Part shown: positions 34,856 through 43,686 of the stretch, piece after piece | Position numbering within the stretch: the stretch's first letter is position 1 | Layout of the letters: every line of letters begins with the position of its first letter | NCBI GenBank assembly: GCA_028871795.1 | Contig: JAGWMG010000013.1 | Span: 1-64,000, forward strand | DNA length: 64,000 bases | Direction of reading: 5' to 3' | Origin: Alphaproteobacteria bacterium | GTDB lineage: Bacteria > Pseudomonadota > Alphaproteobacteria > Micropepsales > Micropepsaceae | Translations under genes and position numbers: made by a program | Notes under the pieces: model-generated | The model's input: the letters and a program-made list of their open reading frames with translations, nothing else | Told to the model about the DNA's origin: nothing | Databases searched by the model: none

Positions 34856-36205
34856 CTACGGCGCTATACCGAGCTTGGCTTCCGCGGCCTCGACTTCCGG
34901 CTCGAGCTTGCGCGCGGCGTCGAGGTCGGCCCGCCCTCCGGCGACGTCGCCGTTTCGGGTCTTCGCCGCGCCGCGCCCGTACAACGCCTCGGGATACTCC
35001 GGCCACAGTTTGAGCGACGCATCGTAATCCTCGATGGCGGCCTTGAAATCGCGCTTGAGGAAAAGGGCGTCGCCGCGGCCGTCGTGGCCCTCCGTGGCTT
35101 CGGAGGTCCGGGACAGCTCGATCGCCCGGTCGCAGTCCGCGATGGCGCGGTCGTAATCCCCCTTGCCGTTGTAAGCGCGGCAGCGGTTGACGAAGGCGTC
35201 GCCGTCGTCGGGCTGCAAGGCGATCGCCTGGGAGAAGTCCGCGATGGCGAGATCGTACTGCCCTTTCGCACTGTAGGCGTAGCCGCGGTAACTGAAGGAG
35301 GAGGCTTGGCGCGGGTCGTACTTGACGGCATTCGTCAGGTCGGCGATGGCGCGGTCGTAATCCTTCTTCACCCAATAGAGCGAGCCGCGGGACCAATAAG
35401 CCTTCGCATGGTCCGGCTTCAGTTTTATGACCTCGTCGAAATCCGCAATGGCCTTTTCGGCATTGCCTTCGTCGTCATAGGCGCCGGCGCGGTTGAAGTA
35501 GTCCCGCACCAGATCGTCCGGTTTTTCGCCGCCGGATTGAATGAGTTTCGTGCAGCCGGATATTTGAAGGTCATCAACGAAACCTTCCTGGGGCAGGGCC
35601 AAGCCGTCGCACCAGGCGCGCGGATCGCCCAGCTTCTGCCCGCCCGCGAGCCTCGCCTTCGCCTGCCTTGCGTCGCGCAAGCCGCTTTCCGCCATACCGA
35701 ATCCCGGGCGAAGCTGCAGGGACAGCGTGAAATCCACGATGGCGCGGTCGTAGTCGCCCTTTTGCGAATACGCCATGCCGCGAAGGATCAACGTTCCCGC
35801 CCTCTCGGGCCTGAGCACAAGCAGGACGTTGCAGTCGGCGATCGCGAGGTCGTTCTTCTTCTGGGAGAGATATGCGACCGCGCGCGTGTGATAGGCGTCG
35901 ACGCTCTTGGGATCGAGCTTTATGGCGCGCGTGCACTCCTCGATCGCCGCGTCCATGTCGCCTTTGTCGAACAGGAGCGAACAGCGGTAGACATGCGCGG
36001 CCGTCCGTCTGCCCTTCGGCGCGCGAACCGACTTGACGACCGCCGCGCAAGCCGACAACCGGGCGTCGCGCGAAATGCCCTGTCCGCCTTGGCACTGCGC
36101 CCATTCGGCTCCCGCAGCGGCCGGGTTGCGTGCCGGCGAACCCGCCGCCGGAATCGACAATGCGGCAACGGCCGCCGCAAGGTAGCCCAGAGTGGCTGCG
36201 CGCAT
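34856..36205 (-). CDS. Secreted tetratricopeptide-repeat protein
   Basis: 449 aa with a signal peptide ('YLAAAVAALSIPAAGSPA'). At least nine TPR units follow in two blocks, such as 'AAIEECTRAIKLDPKSVDAY', 'RAIVDFTLSLQLRPGFGM', 'KAIADFDEVIKLKPDHAKAY' and 'LAIADFSQAIALQPDDGDAF', separated by an insert of about 60 residues (around 175-235) with two cysteines. TPR arrays mediate protein-protein contacts; a periplasmic location is predicted. The partner is unknown and the gene stands alone. Confidence 0.8.
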   Translation of the reverse strand: MRAATLGYLAAAVAALSIPAAGSPARNPAAAGAEWAQCQGGQGISRDARLSACAAVVKSVRAPKGRRTAAHVYRCSLLFDKGDMDAAIEECTRAIKLDPKSVDAYHTRAVAYLSQKKNDLAIADCNVLLVLRPERAGTLILRGMAYSQKGDYDRAIVDFTLSLQLRPGFGMAESGLRDARQAKARLAGGQKLGDPRAWCDGLALPQEGFVDDLQISGCTKLIQSGGEKPDDLVRDYFNRAGAYDDEGNAEKAIADFDEVIKLKPDHAKAYWSRGSLYWVKKDYDRAIADLTNAVKYDPRQASSFSYRGYAYSAKGQYDLAIADFSQAIALQPDDGDAFVNRCRAYNGKGDYDRAIADCDRAIELSRTSEATEGHDGRGDALFLKRDFKAAIEDYDASLKLWPEYPEALYGRGAAKTRNGDVAGGRADLDAARKLEPEVEAAEAKLGIAP

Positions 36206-36265
36206 CGGAATTTCCCCTCGCTCTTCGACTTGGCGCGGCAGAATAGCACCTCGGCCCGCGAGGGG

Positions 36266-38083
36266 CTAATCAAACTCCATGATCGTCGCGCTGCCCGCCC
36301 GGATGCGTTCGAACAGCATCGGGCATTCGGGGATCATGCGTTCCATCCAGTATTTGGCGCTGGTCAGCTTGTCCTTGTAGAACGCGGCGTTCGGCGGGTT
36401 GGCCGCAAGCTTCGCCTGCGCCACCTTCGCCATGCGCGCCCACATCCAGCCGACCACCGCGATTCCCATCAGGCGCAGATAATCCGATGCCGCAGCGCCC
36501 GCATCGTTGGGATTCTGCATCCCGTGCTGCGCCAGCCACATCGTCGCCTGCTGCAACGCGTCGAGTCCGCGCTTTACCGGCTTGACGAACGGCGCCAGCG
36601 CGGCGTCGTCGTTTTCCGAGAGCCAGCCCGAGATCAGTCCGAACAAAGCGATCGGCGCGGCGCCGCCCTTGCGGCCGAGCTTGCGTCCCACAAGGTCCAT
36701 CGCCTGCACGCCGTTGGCGCCTTCGTAGACCTGGTTGATGCGTCCGTCGCGCACGAACTGCTCCACGCCGTTGTCGCGGATGTAGCCGTGGCCGCCGTAG
36801 CACTGCATCGCCAGGTTTGCCGCCTCGAAGCCCATGTCGGTGAAGAACGCCTTGATCACCGGCGTCATCAAATCGGCCAGCAACGCCGCGGTATCGGCTT
36901 CGGGGCGGTTCGAGTGCGCGATCGACATGTTCAGCGTCGTCCACATCGCCATCGCGCGGGCGCCTTCGACGAAAGATCGGCAATGCAGCAGCATCCGCTT
37001 GACGTCGGGGTGCACGATCAGCAGATCGGCGGACTTGTCCGGCTCGGCGGGTCCGGTCAGCGCCTGGCCGACGCGCCGTTCGTGCACGTAGGCCATGCCG
37101 TTCTGGTAAGCGACTTCGCCGACCGATATGCCCTGCATGCCCACACCCAGCCGCGCGGCGTTCATCATCCCGAACATGCCCGCCATGCCGGCGCTGGCGG
37201 AGCGCTTTTCGCCCGGCTTGGGCGGCAACGGCTTCGGTCCCAATCGCCACGCCACGACGTCGTCGAAATTGAGCACGCAGGTTGCGTTGCCCTTGATGCC
37301 CATCTTCTTCTCGATGCCGCCCGTGGAAACGCCGTTCCTCGCGCCCATCTTGCCGTCTTCGCCGACCAGAAATTTCGGCACCATGAAAAAGTTCACGGTG
37401 GAGAGGTCGTCGCGGATCTGTCCGTTCTCGTCGGGAATTTTCGCGATCACCATGTGGATGATGTTCGAGGTCAGGTCCTGGTCGCCGCCGGAGATGAAGA
37501 TCTTGGTGCCGTTCATGCGATAGGTGCCGTCGGGCTGTTCCACCGCGCGGGTTTTCATCAGGCGCAGATCGGTGCCGCAGCCGGGTTCGGTCAGGCACAT
37601 CGTTCCGGCCCATTCGCCGTCGATCATCTTGGGGACGATATGCTCCTTCATCCACGGTGCGCCGGTGGCGATCAGCGCGGAATAGGCGGCGCTGGTCAGC
37701 CCCGGATACATGGCGAAGGACTGGTTGGCCGACTGCGCCATCTCGGCCACGGCCATCGTCACCATGATCGGCATGGCCGAGCCGCCGAATTCCGCGGGTG
37801 CGCCGAGCCCGCCCCAACCGGCCCGGCGATAGGCTTCATAGGCTTCCTTGAAACCGCCGGGCGTGCGCACCACGCCGTTCTCGAAACGGCAGCCTTCCTC
37901 GTCGCCCGACTGGTTGATCGGATGCAGCACCTCTTCGCAGAATTTCGCGGCGTTGGTCAGGATGTCGTCGACGAGATCGGACGAGAGATCGGCAAATCGC
38001 GGCAGATCGCGCTGCTTGTCCAGTTCCAGAAGCTCGTACATCACGAAGCGGTAATCGTCGACGGGCGCGCGATAGATCGGCAT
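36266..38083 (-). CDS. Acyl-CoA dehydrogenase (large FadE/DmdC-like form)
   Basis: 605 aa, longer than short-chain enzymes (about 380) and matching the class with an N-terminal extension and a C-terminal 'Z' domain. 'MCLTEPGCGTDL' is the FAD-binding ACAD signature, 'GTKIFISGGDQD' follows, and the catalytic base is probably Glu454 in 'VYEGANG'. The closest named type is 3-methylmercaptopropionyl-CoA dehydrogenase (DmdC), but a general fatty acyl-CoA substrate is equally possible. It forms a single-gene unit; no beta-oxidation partners are adjacent. Confidence 0.87.
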   Translation of the reverse strand: MPIYRAPVDDYRFVMYELLELDKQRDLPRFADLSSDLVDDILTNAAKFCEEVLHPINQSGDEEGCRFENGVVRTPGGFKEAYEAYRRAGWGGLGAPAEFGGSAMPIMVTMAVAEMAQSANQSFAMYPGLTSAAYSALIATGAPWMKEHIVPKMIDGEWAGTMCLTEPGCGTDLRLMKTRAVEQPDGTYRMNGTKIFISGGDQDLTSNIIHMVIAKIPDENGQIRDDLSTVNFFMVPKFLVGEDGKMGARNGVSTGGIEKKMGIKGNATCVLNFDDVVAWRLGPKPLPPKPGEKRSASAGMAGMFGMMNAARLGVGMQGISVGEVAYQNGMAYVHERRVGQALTGPAEPDKSADLLIVHPDVKRMLLHCRSFVEGARAMAMWTTLNMSIAHSNRPEADTAALLADLMTPVIKAFFTDMGFEAANLAMQCYGGHGYIRDNGVEQFVRDGRINQVYEGANGVQAMDLVGRKLGRKGGAAPIALFGLISGWLSENDDAALAPFVKPVKRGLDALQQATMWLAQHGMQNPNDAGAAASDYLRLMGIAVVGWMWARMAKVAQAKLAANPPNAAFYKDKLTSAKYWMERMIPECPMLFERIRAGSATIMEFD

Positions 38084-38231
38084 GATCGAATCCCAGCGGG
38101 TTTTCAGCCGCAGTCTAGGCAGGCCAGACCCGGGTGTCGATCATGTCAGAGCACCCCTTCCGCGCCGGAAGCCCGGTTCTGGAGGCGGGAGAAAGCGGGC
38201 GAGGAGGGGGCGTCTCCTCGCCCTGATCGCC

Positions 38232-38873
38232 TCAATCGCGGCAGCGGCACACATGCGACTTGTGCCGGTGGTGCACGACATGCCCGCGATGCGGCGAAAC
38301 TGTCGGGTTGGCTGGGGACGCAGGCTCGGCTGCAGTCGGCGGCGCGACAGTCTGCGAGACGCGCAGCGCGGCCGGCGGCGGCTCGTCGGCCTTCAGGCTC
38401 ATCGCACCCACGCCCGCCGAGACATCGAGGCCGGTGTCGCCTTCCACGCTCACCGGCTGCAGCGCGACGGACTTGTCCAGCCCGCCGACCAATACGTTGG
38501 CGCCGACGCCGGCGCCGACCGTGGCGCTGGCCGTGGCGCCGGCATAGTCGCCTTGCAGCGCGCCGGGGCGCGTGTCGGACGAAGGAGCGACCACGTCCCA
38601 GATGATCGTGCCTTCGCTGGTGTAGCCGACATCGACGCCGAATTTGGAGATGCTGCCGGTGTAGAGGTCGCTTTCGCCGGCATTCGGATGGTAGTCGCAG
38701 TTCATGTCCTTCGACGACCCGACGATGTAGCCCCAGCCGCTTTGGACGTGACAGGTGAGGATTCCGACCTTCACGCCGTGCGGCGCCGCTGTAGCCGGTG
38801 CGCATAACGCAAGCGTGCCGGCAAGAGCCGCGCCCGCCGCCGACAATCTCTTTCCGCTCATGGTTTTCCTCAT
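38232..38873 (-). CDS. DUF992 secreted protein with His/Cys-rich tail (paralogue 1)
   Basis: 213 aa. A signal peptide ends near 'APATAAPHG'. The DUF992 core follows: 'GVKVGILTCHVQSGWGYI', 'DMNCDY', 'GSISKFGVDVGYT' and the glycine-rich 'GDYAGATASATVGAGVG'. Compared with the neighbour upstream it has about 55 extra residues, a proline/alanine linker then 'HRGHVVHHRHKSHVCRC', which could bind metal. DUF992 proteins are periplasmic or outer-membrane-associated and of unknown function. An in-frame second methionine is at residue 5. Confidence 0.8.
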   Translation of the reverse strand: MRKTMSGKRLSAAGAALAGTLALCAPATAAPHGVKVGILTCHVQSGWGYIVGSSKDMNCDYHPNAGESDLYTGSISKFGVDVGYTSEGTIIWDVVAPSSDTRPGALQGDYAGATASATVGAGVGANVLVGGLDKSVALQPVSVEGDTGLDVSAGVGAMSLKADEPPPAALRVSQTVAPPTAAEPASPANPTVSPHRGHVVHHRHKSHVCRCRD

Positions 38874-38897
38874 GGTTGCAGGCGGCGAAACCGCCCC

Positions 38898-38932
38898 GAG
38901 AGAGCGCCGGGAGACATTCCCGGCGCTCTCTC
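38898..38932 (-). terminator. Perfect 15-bp hairpin between the two DUF992 genes
   Basis: Bases 38898-38912 (GAGAGAGCGCCGGGA) are exactly complementary to 38918-38932, with a 5-nt loop. A second small hairpin (GGCGG-TTTCG-CCGCC read on the minus strand, 38881-38895) follows at once. There is no T run. The structure may attenuate transcription from the upstream paralogue or protect its 3' end. Confidence 0.55.
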
Positions 38933-38990
38933 CAGGATAACGACCGGCACGAGGATTTCTTCCTTCAAGCCGGAAATCGGCGGCGCGGCG

Positions 38991-39470
38991 TCAATCCTCG
39001 CGCAGCGTCATGGCGCCGATGCCGCCCGCGACATCGAGGCCGGTGTTGCCTTCGACGCTCACCGGCTGCAGGGCGATGGATTTGTCGAAGCCGCCGACCA
39101 GCACGTGGGCGCCGACGCCCGCGCCGACCGTGGCACTGGCAGTCGCGCCGGCATAGTCGCCCGCCAGCGCTCCGGCCCTGACGTCCGAGGACGGCGCCAC
39201 AACGTCCCAGATAATCACGGCTTTGTCGGTGTAGCCGATGTCGACGCCGAATTTGGAGATGCTGCCCTTGTAGTAGTCGGGTCTGCCGCCGTTGGGACGG
39301 TAATCGCAGTTCATGTTTTTCGACGAGGCGACGATATAGCCCCAGCCGCTTTTCACGTGGCAGGTGAGGATGCCGACTTTCACGCCGTGCGGCGCGGCGG
39401 TCGCGGGCGCGGCGAAAGCGAATGCGGCCAAAGCAGCCGCACCGAGCAGGGTCGAAGCAGTTCTGGTCAT
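38991..39470 (-). CDS. DUF992 secreted protein (paralogue 2)
   Basis: 159 aa. Signal peptide ending near 'APATAAPHG', then the same core as paralogue 1: 'GVKVGILTCHVKSGWGYI', 'NMNCDY', 'GSISKFGVDIGYTD', 'GDYAGATASATVGAGVG' and 'ALQPVSVEGNTGLDV'. The two share most of their mature sequence, so they are a recent tandem duplication. This copy ends at the core without the His/Cys tail. Function unknown; envelope localisation is inferred. Confidence 0.8.
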   Translation of the reverse strand: MTRTASTLLGAAALAAFAFAAPATAAPHGVKVGILTCHVKSGWGYIVASSKNMNCDYRPNGGRPDYYKGSISKFGVDIGYTDKAVIIWDVVAPSSDVRAGALAGDYAGATASATVGAGVGAHVLVGGFDKSIALQPVSVEGNTGLDVAGGIGAMTLRED

Positions 39471-39491
39471 GGTCTACCTCCGTTGTGCGTC

Positions 39492-39514
39492 CTGCCTGCG
39501 CCTGGCGCAGGCAG
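39492..39514 (-). other. Hairpin in the leader of the upstream DUF992 gene
   Basis: CTGCCTGCGC and GCGCAGGCAG pair over 10 bp with a 3-nt loop, 22 nt upstream of the start codon of the 159-aa gene. As RNA this would sit just before the ribosome-binding site and could influence translation or mRNA stability. Confidence 0.4.
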
Positions 39515-39651
39515 CACCCCAGTCCCGAAGAGATCGCATTTGCGCTTCTTGCGCCCAGGACAGCGCAGCAGCCGCGCTCCCGGCCAGTGACAAAAAATGT
39601 GCGCGGCGGCGATTAACTTTATTTGTCGGCGTCCGGCATTCGAAAACGGGA

Positions 39652-41505
39652 TCAGATGAGGTCGCGCAATGTCACAGAAATGTCCTTCTTCAAGCTGCCG
39701 CGCCTTACGGAAAATTTCACGACGGCGCCGGGTGCGTCGTTGCGCAATCTTTTACGCAGGTCGTAGAGATGGATGCCCGCGGCCGGTTTGCCGTCGATGC
39801 CCGTGATGACGTCGCCCGCCTTCAATCCGGCCGCTTCCGCCGGACCGCCCTTGGTGACGTCGACGACCGTGAAGCCGCCGTCGCCTTCGTTGAACCACAT
39901 GCCGGCGCGGTCGAAGGTGCCGGTGTCGGCCACCGGGCCGGGCAATGGCTTCAGATACATCGTCTGATGGTCGTAATCGAAGGTGACGATGAAGCGCTTG
40001 AGGATGCCGCCGCCGACGTTGCCGGAATAATCGCTGCCGGAGAAGGCGCCTTTGTTCTGCGTCGTCAGGCTGGTGACGACACCGTCGATCTCGATCGGGC
40101 CGATCGTCATGGTCTTGCCGAGCGTGACGTAGCCGCGCGACGGTCCGCCGACGCCCCAGCCGTCGACGGCGTCCACACCCTTGGGATGGGAAGTGCGCAA
40201 ACCGTTTTTTTCGGCGAAGGGCTTGGTCAGGGTCAGTTCGGAACGCGAGCCGGTGTCGATGTCGAATTTCGCCGACAATCCTTCGAACGTACCTATGACC
40301 TCCGGGATGTGGCCGTTGAAGTTGAATTTGATGGGCGTGCCGGCGGCCTTCGCGTCGAAATGCTTGGGATCGATCAGCGTGATCGTCCCGGCACCGTAGT
40401 CGATCCGCGTGACGAAGCGGCGGAACACCTCATATCCCACCATTCCGGGCATCGGCGTGCCTTCGATGCTGCCGAGTGTGTCGAGCGGCATCGCGATGAA
40501 GAGTTGCTTTGTCAGGGCTGCGCCGCCGACTTCGAGCTGATCGACATGTGTGAAGCCGCCTTCCATCACGCCTTCACCAGCGCCGGATCCCGGCAGGCTG
40601 CCTTCAATCTTGAGACCGAGTTCCTTGGCCAACGGCGGCGTCACGATGTTCTGTCCGCCGGTGTCGAAGATGAAGACGAACGGTCCTTTGCCGTTCACGT
40701 TCGCCTGGCCGTAGATGTGGTTGTTGATGAGCTGGATCGGAATCTTGGTCTCGACGGCGCCTCCGGCGATCGAGAAGTCGGCGACGGTCACTTGCGGCGC
40801 CGCGTAGGTGGAGTCGGGCTGCGGGCCGACGAACTCCACCTTGGTGAGCGTCATCGTCTGCAGATATTTCGGGCCCTGGCCGGCATCGTTGACGATCTTG
40901 AAGGGCAACATCACGCCGTCCGACCGCCGATAATCTGACATCGTCGTGGTGACCGTCTGCGGCCCCTGCTGTTCGACCGTCTTCGCCAGCAGATGCGTGT
41001 CGGCGTCGAACCAGGCATCGAACGATTTGCCGCCCTTGGGCGTGACGGTCAGCACGTCGTAAGTCGCATGGCCTTCGGTCTTCGCGCCGTCGTCGACGAT
41101 CGCGGCGGCGCCGCGGTCGGGCTGCCACCACTTGCCGGAAACGCGATAGGCATCGTTGGCCGCGAGCACCTGCGCATCGCCGCCCTGCTGCAGCGTGACG
41201 GTTCCCGACATGTCCTTCTGCCAGGGAACGGTTCCGTCGAAGCCGCTGGCGCCGCTTGCCGGACCCATGCTGTAGTCGTTCTCGGAACGCCCGTTCTTGA
41301 GATCGTTCACGGCGTGCCCCATGCCGGTGAGGCCGTAACCGGCGAGGGTGAATTCGCTGCGCATCGTCACCTTGCCGTCCCAGGCGCTGCCCCCGGCCGC
41401 GGCCTTGTAGGCGTCGAGGATTTGCCCTGCCGACGGGCCGGCGAATGCCAGTGTCGAATAGGATATGGTCGCGGCGAACGCGGCGACGAACAGAGTCTTG
41501 CGCAT
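39652..41505 (-). CDS. Secreted retropepsin-like aspartyl protease with PDZ domain
   Basis: 617 aa. A signal peptide ends near 'TLAFAGPS'. A lipoprotein-localisation-like beta domain spans about 25-250. Two aspartyl-protease half-domains follow, with Asp281 in 'FDTGGQN' and Asp417 in 'IDTGSRSE', so both catalytic halves may lie in one chain. A C-terminal PDZ domain ('GGPAEAAGLKAGDVITGIDG') probably binds peptide termini. The protein should be periplasmic. It is divergent from btuF with only about 13 nt to the first possible start there. Its substrate is unknown. Confidence 0.8.
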   Translation of the reverse strand: MRKTLFVAAFAATISYSTLAFAGPSAGQILDAYKAAAGGSAWDGKVTMRSEFTLAGYGLTGMGHAVNDLKNGRSENDYSMGPASGASGFDGTVPWQKDMSGTVTLQQGGDAQVLAANDAYRVSGKWWQPDRGAAAIVDDGAKTEGHATYDVLTVTPKGGKSFDAWFDADTHLLAKTVEQQGPQTVTTTMSDYRRSDGVMLPFKIVNDAGQGPKYLQTMTLTKVEFVGPQPDSTYAAPQVTVADFSIAGGAVETKIPIQLINNHIYGQANVNGKGPFVFIFDTGGQNIVTPPLAKELGLKIEGSLPGSGAGEGVMEGGFTHVDQLEVGGAALTKQLFIAMPLDTLGSIEGTPMPGMVGYEVFRRFVTRIDYGAGTITLIDPKHFDAKAAGTPIKFNFNGHIPEVIGTFEGLSAKFDIDTGSRSELTLTKPFAEKNGLRTSHPKGVDAVDGWGVGGPSRGYVTLGKTMTIGPIEIDGVVTSLTTQNKGAFSGSDYSGNVGGGILKRFIVTFDYDHQTMYLKPLPGPVADTGTFDRAGMWFNEGDGGFTVVDVTKGGPAEAAGLKAGDVITGIDGKPAAGIHLYDLRKRLRNDAPGAVVKFSVRRGSLKKDISVTLRDLI

Positions 41506-41518
41506 GATGTCTCCCCGG

Positions 41519-42427
41519 ATGTCCGAACCAGAAATGGACTACGCCTGCTGGTACAACAATATGCGTCGCGCGCATGGCTGGATTGTCACGATTTTGTGCG
41601 TGTCGTACATCCTCGCCGGGCCTGCCTTTGCCGCACCGCAGCGCGTCGTTTCGACGTTTTTGTGCACGGACGAGTATGTCTTCCGGCTGGTTCCGCGCCA
41701 ACGGATCGCAGCGCTTTCCTACGAGGCGACGGACCGCCGTCCGGTAGTTTCGACCATCGCCGACCGCGCCCGAGGCATCCGCGTCCTCCGTCCCTCCACG
41801 GAAACGGTGCTGTCGCTCGCCCCCGATCTGGTGGTGATGTATGCGGGCACGAACCCGCGTTTGCACCTCAATCTGAGGCAACTGGGCGTTGCGGTCCTCG
41901 ACGTGCCGTGGGCGAATTCGCTCGCCGACGTGCGCGCGATCACGGCGATGCTGGGCGAAAAACTCGGCGCCCCCGCCAAAGCGAAGGCGATGCTCGACGC
42001 GATGGACGCCAAGATCGCCGCCGCCCGCGCCGCCGCGCCGCGCCCTGCGGTCAGGGCGATCCTTTACGAACCCAACGGCTATGCCAGCACCGCCGGCGTC
42101 ACAGACGAGGTGATGGCGCTGTCGGGGATCGCCAACGCGGCGCCGCGCGCCCGTCTCACCCGCATGGGAACCTTGCCCGTAGAGGCGGTGATCGCCGCCG
42201 CCCCCGAGCTTCTCATCCTCGGCGGCGAGGAGCGAAGCGGTTCGGCGATGGCGTACATGGTCCTGCATCATCCGGCGCTCAAGGCGCTTGAGGGGCGCAC
42301 CACGATGCAACATGCCGTGCTGACGCCGCTGCTCTGCCCCGGCCCCTGGTCGGTGGATGCGGCCCGGACATTCGGCGATATGGCCCGCAAGGCGCGTGCG
42401 CTTGCGCAAGCCCGAACACGGCACTAA
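41519..42427 (+). CDS. btuF: Periplasmic vitamin B12-binding protein of an ABC importer
   Basis: 302 aa from ATG 41519, or 288 from ATG 41561, which starts a cleaner signal peptide ('MRRAHGWIVTILCVSY' ending 'PAFAAPQ'). Neither start has a strong ribosome-binding site. The mature part is a TroA/BtuF-like class III binding protein: 'RVVSTFLCTDEYVF', 'VLRPSTETVLSLAPDLVV', 'NGYASTAGVTDEVMALSG'. The following cobalamin riboswitch and the BtuC/BtuD genes argue for cobalamin or cobinamide as ligand. BtuF lies upstream of the riboswitch, so its own expression is probably not under the switch. Confidence 0.8.
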   Translation: MSEPEMDYACWYNNMRRAHGWIVTILCVSYILAGPAFAAPQRVVSTFLCTDEYVFRLVPRQRIAALSYEATDRRPVVSTIADRARGIRVLRPSTETVLSLAPDLVVMYAGTNPRLHLNLRQLGVAVLDVPWANSLADVRAITAMLGEKLGAPAKAKAMLDAMDAKIAAARAAAPRPAVRAILYEPNGYASTAGVTDEVMALSGIANAAPRARLTRMGTLPVEAVIAAAPELLILGGEERSGSAMAYMVLHHPALKALEGRTTMQHAVLTPLLCPGPWSVDAARTFGDMARKARALAQARTRH

Positions 42428-42436
42428 GACTTCCCC

Positions 42437-42580
42437 CACGCACCGGTCGAAGGGAACAGCGGGTGAAAATCCCGCGGCTGCCCCCGCAACTGTAAGCGGC
42501 GCAACGCGCAAGGCCACTGGGCAACCGGGAAGGCCACGCGCACGGAGAAGCCGCCAAGCCAGGAGACCTGCCGGCGCGTG
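42437..42580 (+). promoter_or_regulatory. Cobalamin (AdoCbl) riboswitch
   Basis: The class I cobalamin fold is recognisable: 'GGTGAAAATCCCGCGGCTG' then 'CCCCCGCAACTGTAAGCGG' in the core, 'GCCACTGG' and 'GGGAAGGC' further on, and the B12 box GCCAGGAGACCTGCC at 42558-42572. The closing stem P1 pairs 42437-42446 (CACGCACCGG) with 42571-42580 (CCGGCGCGTG), 9 of 10 positions. It sits 83 nt before btuC and after btuF, so cobalamin binding should shut down btuCD expression. Confidence 0.93.
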
Positions 42581-42663
42581 TCGTCCATCCGAGCGGCCGG
42601 GGTGCGCCGACGGAGTTCGTTGCGGGAAACCGGAACGGCAGCGGCGACGAAGCAGGGCCGCGC

Positions 42664-43686
42664 ATGGACGATAGCGTTTCCTTTTTGCGGAGCATCGGCG
42701 ATACGCGCCGCGCGCGCGTGACGCTCGCCCTGGCGGCGCTGGCGCTGGCGTTCGCTGGCGCGTCGTTCCTGTTGGGGCCTGCGGATTTTTCGCCGCGGGC
42801 GTTGCTGACGGGTCTGTTCGACGCTCACGGCGCGGCGGGCGTCGTCGCCCGCGAAATCCGCTTGCCGCGCGCCGCTTTGGCGATCGTGATCGGGGCCGCG
42901 CTGGGCGGCAGCGGCGCGGCGCTGCAAGGACTGTTCAGCAATCCGCTTGCCGAGCCGGGGGTGACGGGCGTGACGTCGGCGGCGGGACTGGGCGCCGTGC
43001 TGGCGTTCTATTTCGGATTTGCGGCGGCGAACGCGCTCGCCTTGCCCGCATTCGCGATCGCGGGAGCGTTGGCCGCGGCGGGCATCCTTTATCTTCTTTC
43101 CCGCAGCGGGGCCGGCATGGTGGCGCTTGTCCTTGCCGGCGTGGCGATCGCCAGCTTCGCCACCGCGCTGACCGCGCTGGCCTTGTCCTTCTCCGCCAAT
43201 CCCTACGCCATGAGCGAAATGGTGCTGTGGATGATGGGCTCGCTGAAAGACCGCACGTTGAACGATCTGGCCTTTGCCTTGCCGCTGACGGCGGCAGGTC
43301 TTGCACTGCTGTTGACGGCCGCGCGCGGACTGGACGCGCTGACGCTCGGCGAGGATGCGGCACGCAGCCTCGGAATCGACGTCGCCGGCGTGCGCGGGCG
43401 CGTGATCGTCGGCGTGGCGCTGGCGACCGGCGCGGCAACGGCGGCGGCCGGAGCGGTCAGTTTCGTCGGATTGGTCGTGCCCCATCTGCTCAGGCCGTTC
43501 TGCGGCTACCAGCCGGCGCGGCTGATCCTGCCTTCGGCGCTGGGCGGGGCGGTGCTGGTGACGGCGGCCGACATCGCCGTTCGCCTGATCGCGCCGGACG
43601 GCCAGCTTCTGCTCGGCGTGGTGACCGCGATGCTCGGCGCGCCGTTCTTCTTCTGGCTGATCCTGCGGATGAGGCGCGAAGCATGA
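42664..43686 (+). CDS. btuC: Vitamin B12 ABC transporter permease
   Basis: 340 aa of the FecCD/BtuC family with about ten transmembrane helices. Family signatures are 'EIRLPRAALAIVIGAALGGSGAALQGLFSNPLAEP' in part ('RLPRAALAIVIGAALGGSG') and 'ISFVGLVVPHLLR'-like 'VSFVGLVVPHLLRPFCG' near the C-terminus. It follows a cobalamin riboswitch, so cobalamin uptake across the inner membrane is the best call rather than siderophore uptake. The ATPase gene overlaps it by 4 nt. Confidence 0.9.
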   Translation: MDDSVSFLRSIGDTRRARVTLALAALALAFAGASFLLGPADFSPRALLTGLFDAHGAAGVVAREIRLPRAALAIVIGAALGGSGAALQGLFSNPLAEPGVTGVTSAAGLGAVLAFYFGFAAANALALPAFAIAGALAAAGILYLLSRSGAGMVALVLAGVAIASFATALTALALSFSANPYAMSEMVLWMMGSLKDRTLNDLAFALPLTAAGLALLLTAARGLDALTLGEDAARSLGIDVAGVRGRVIVGVALATGAATAAAGAVSFVGLVVPHLLRPFCGYQPARLILPSALGGAVLVTAADIAVRLIAPDGQLLLGVVTAMLGAPFFFWLILRMRREA

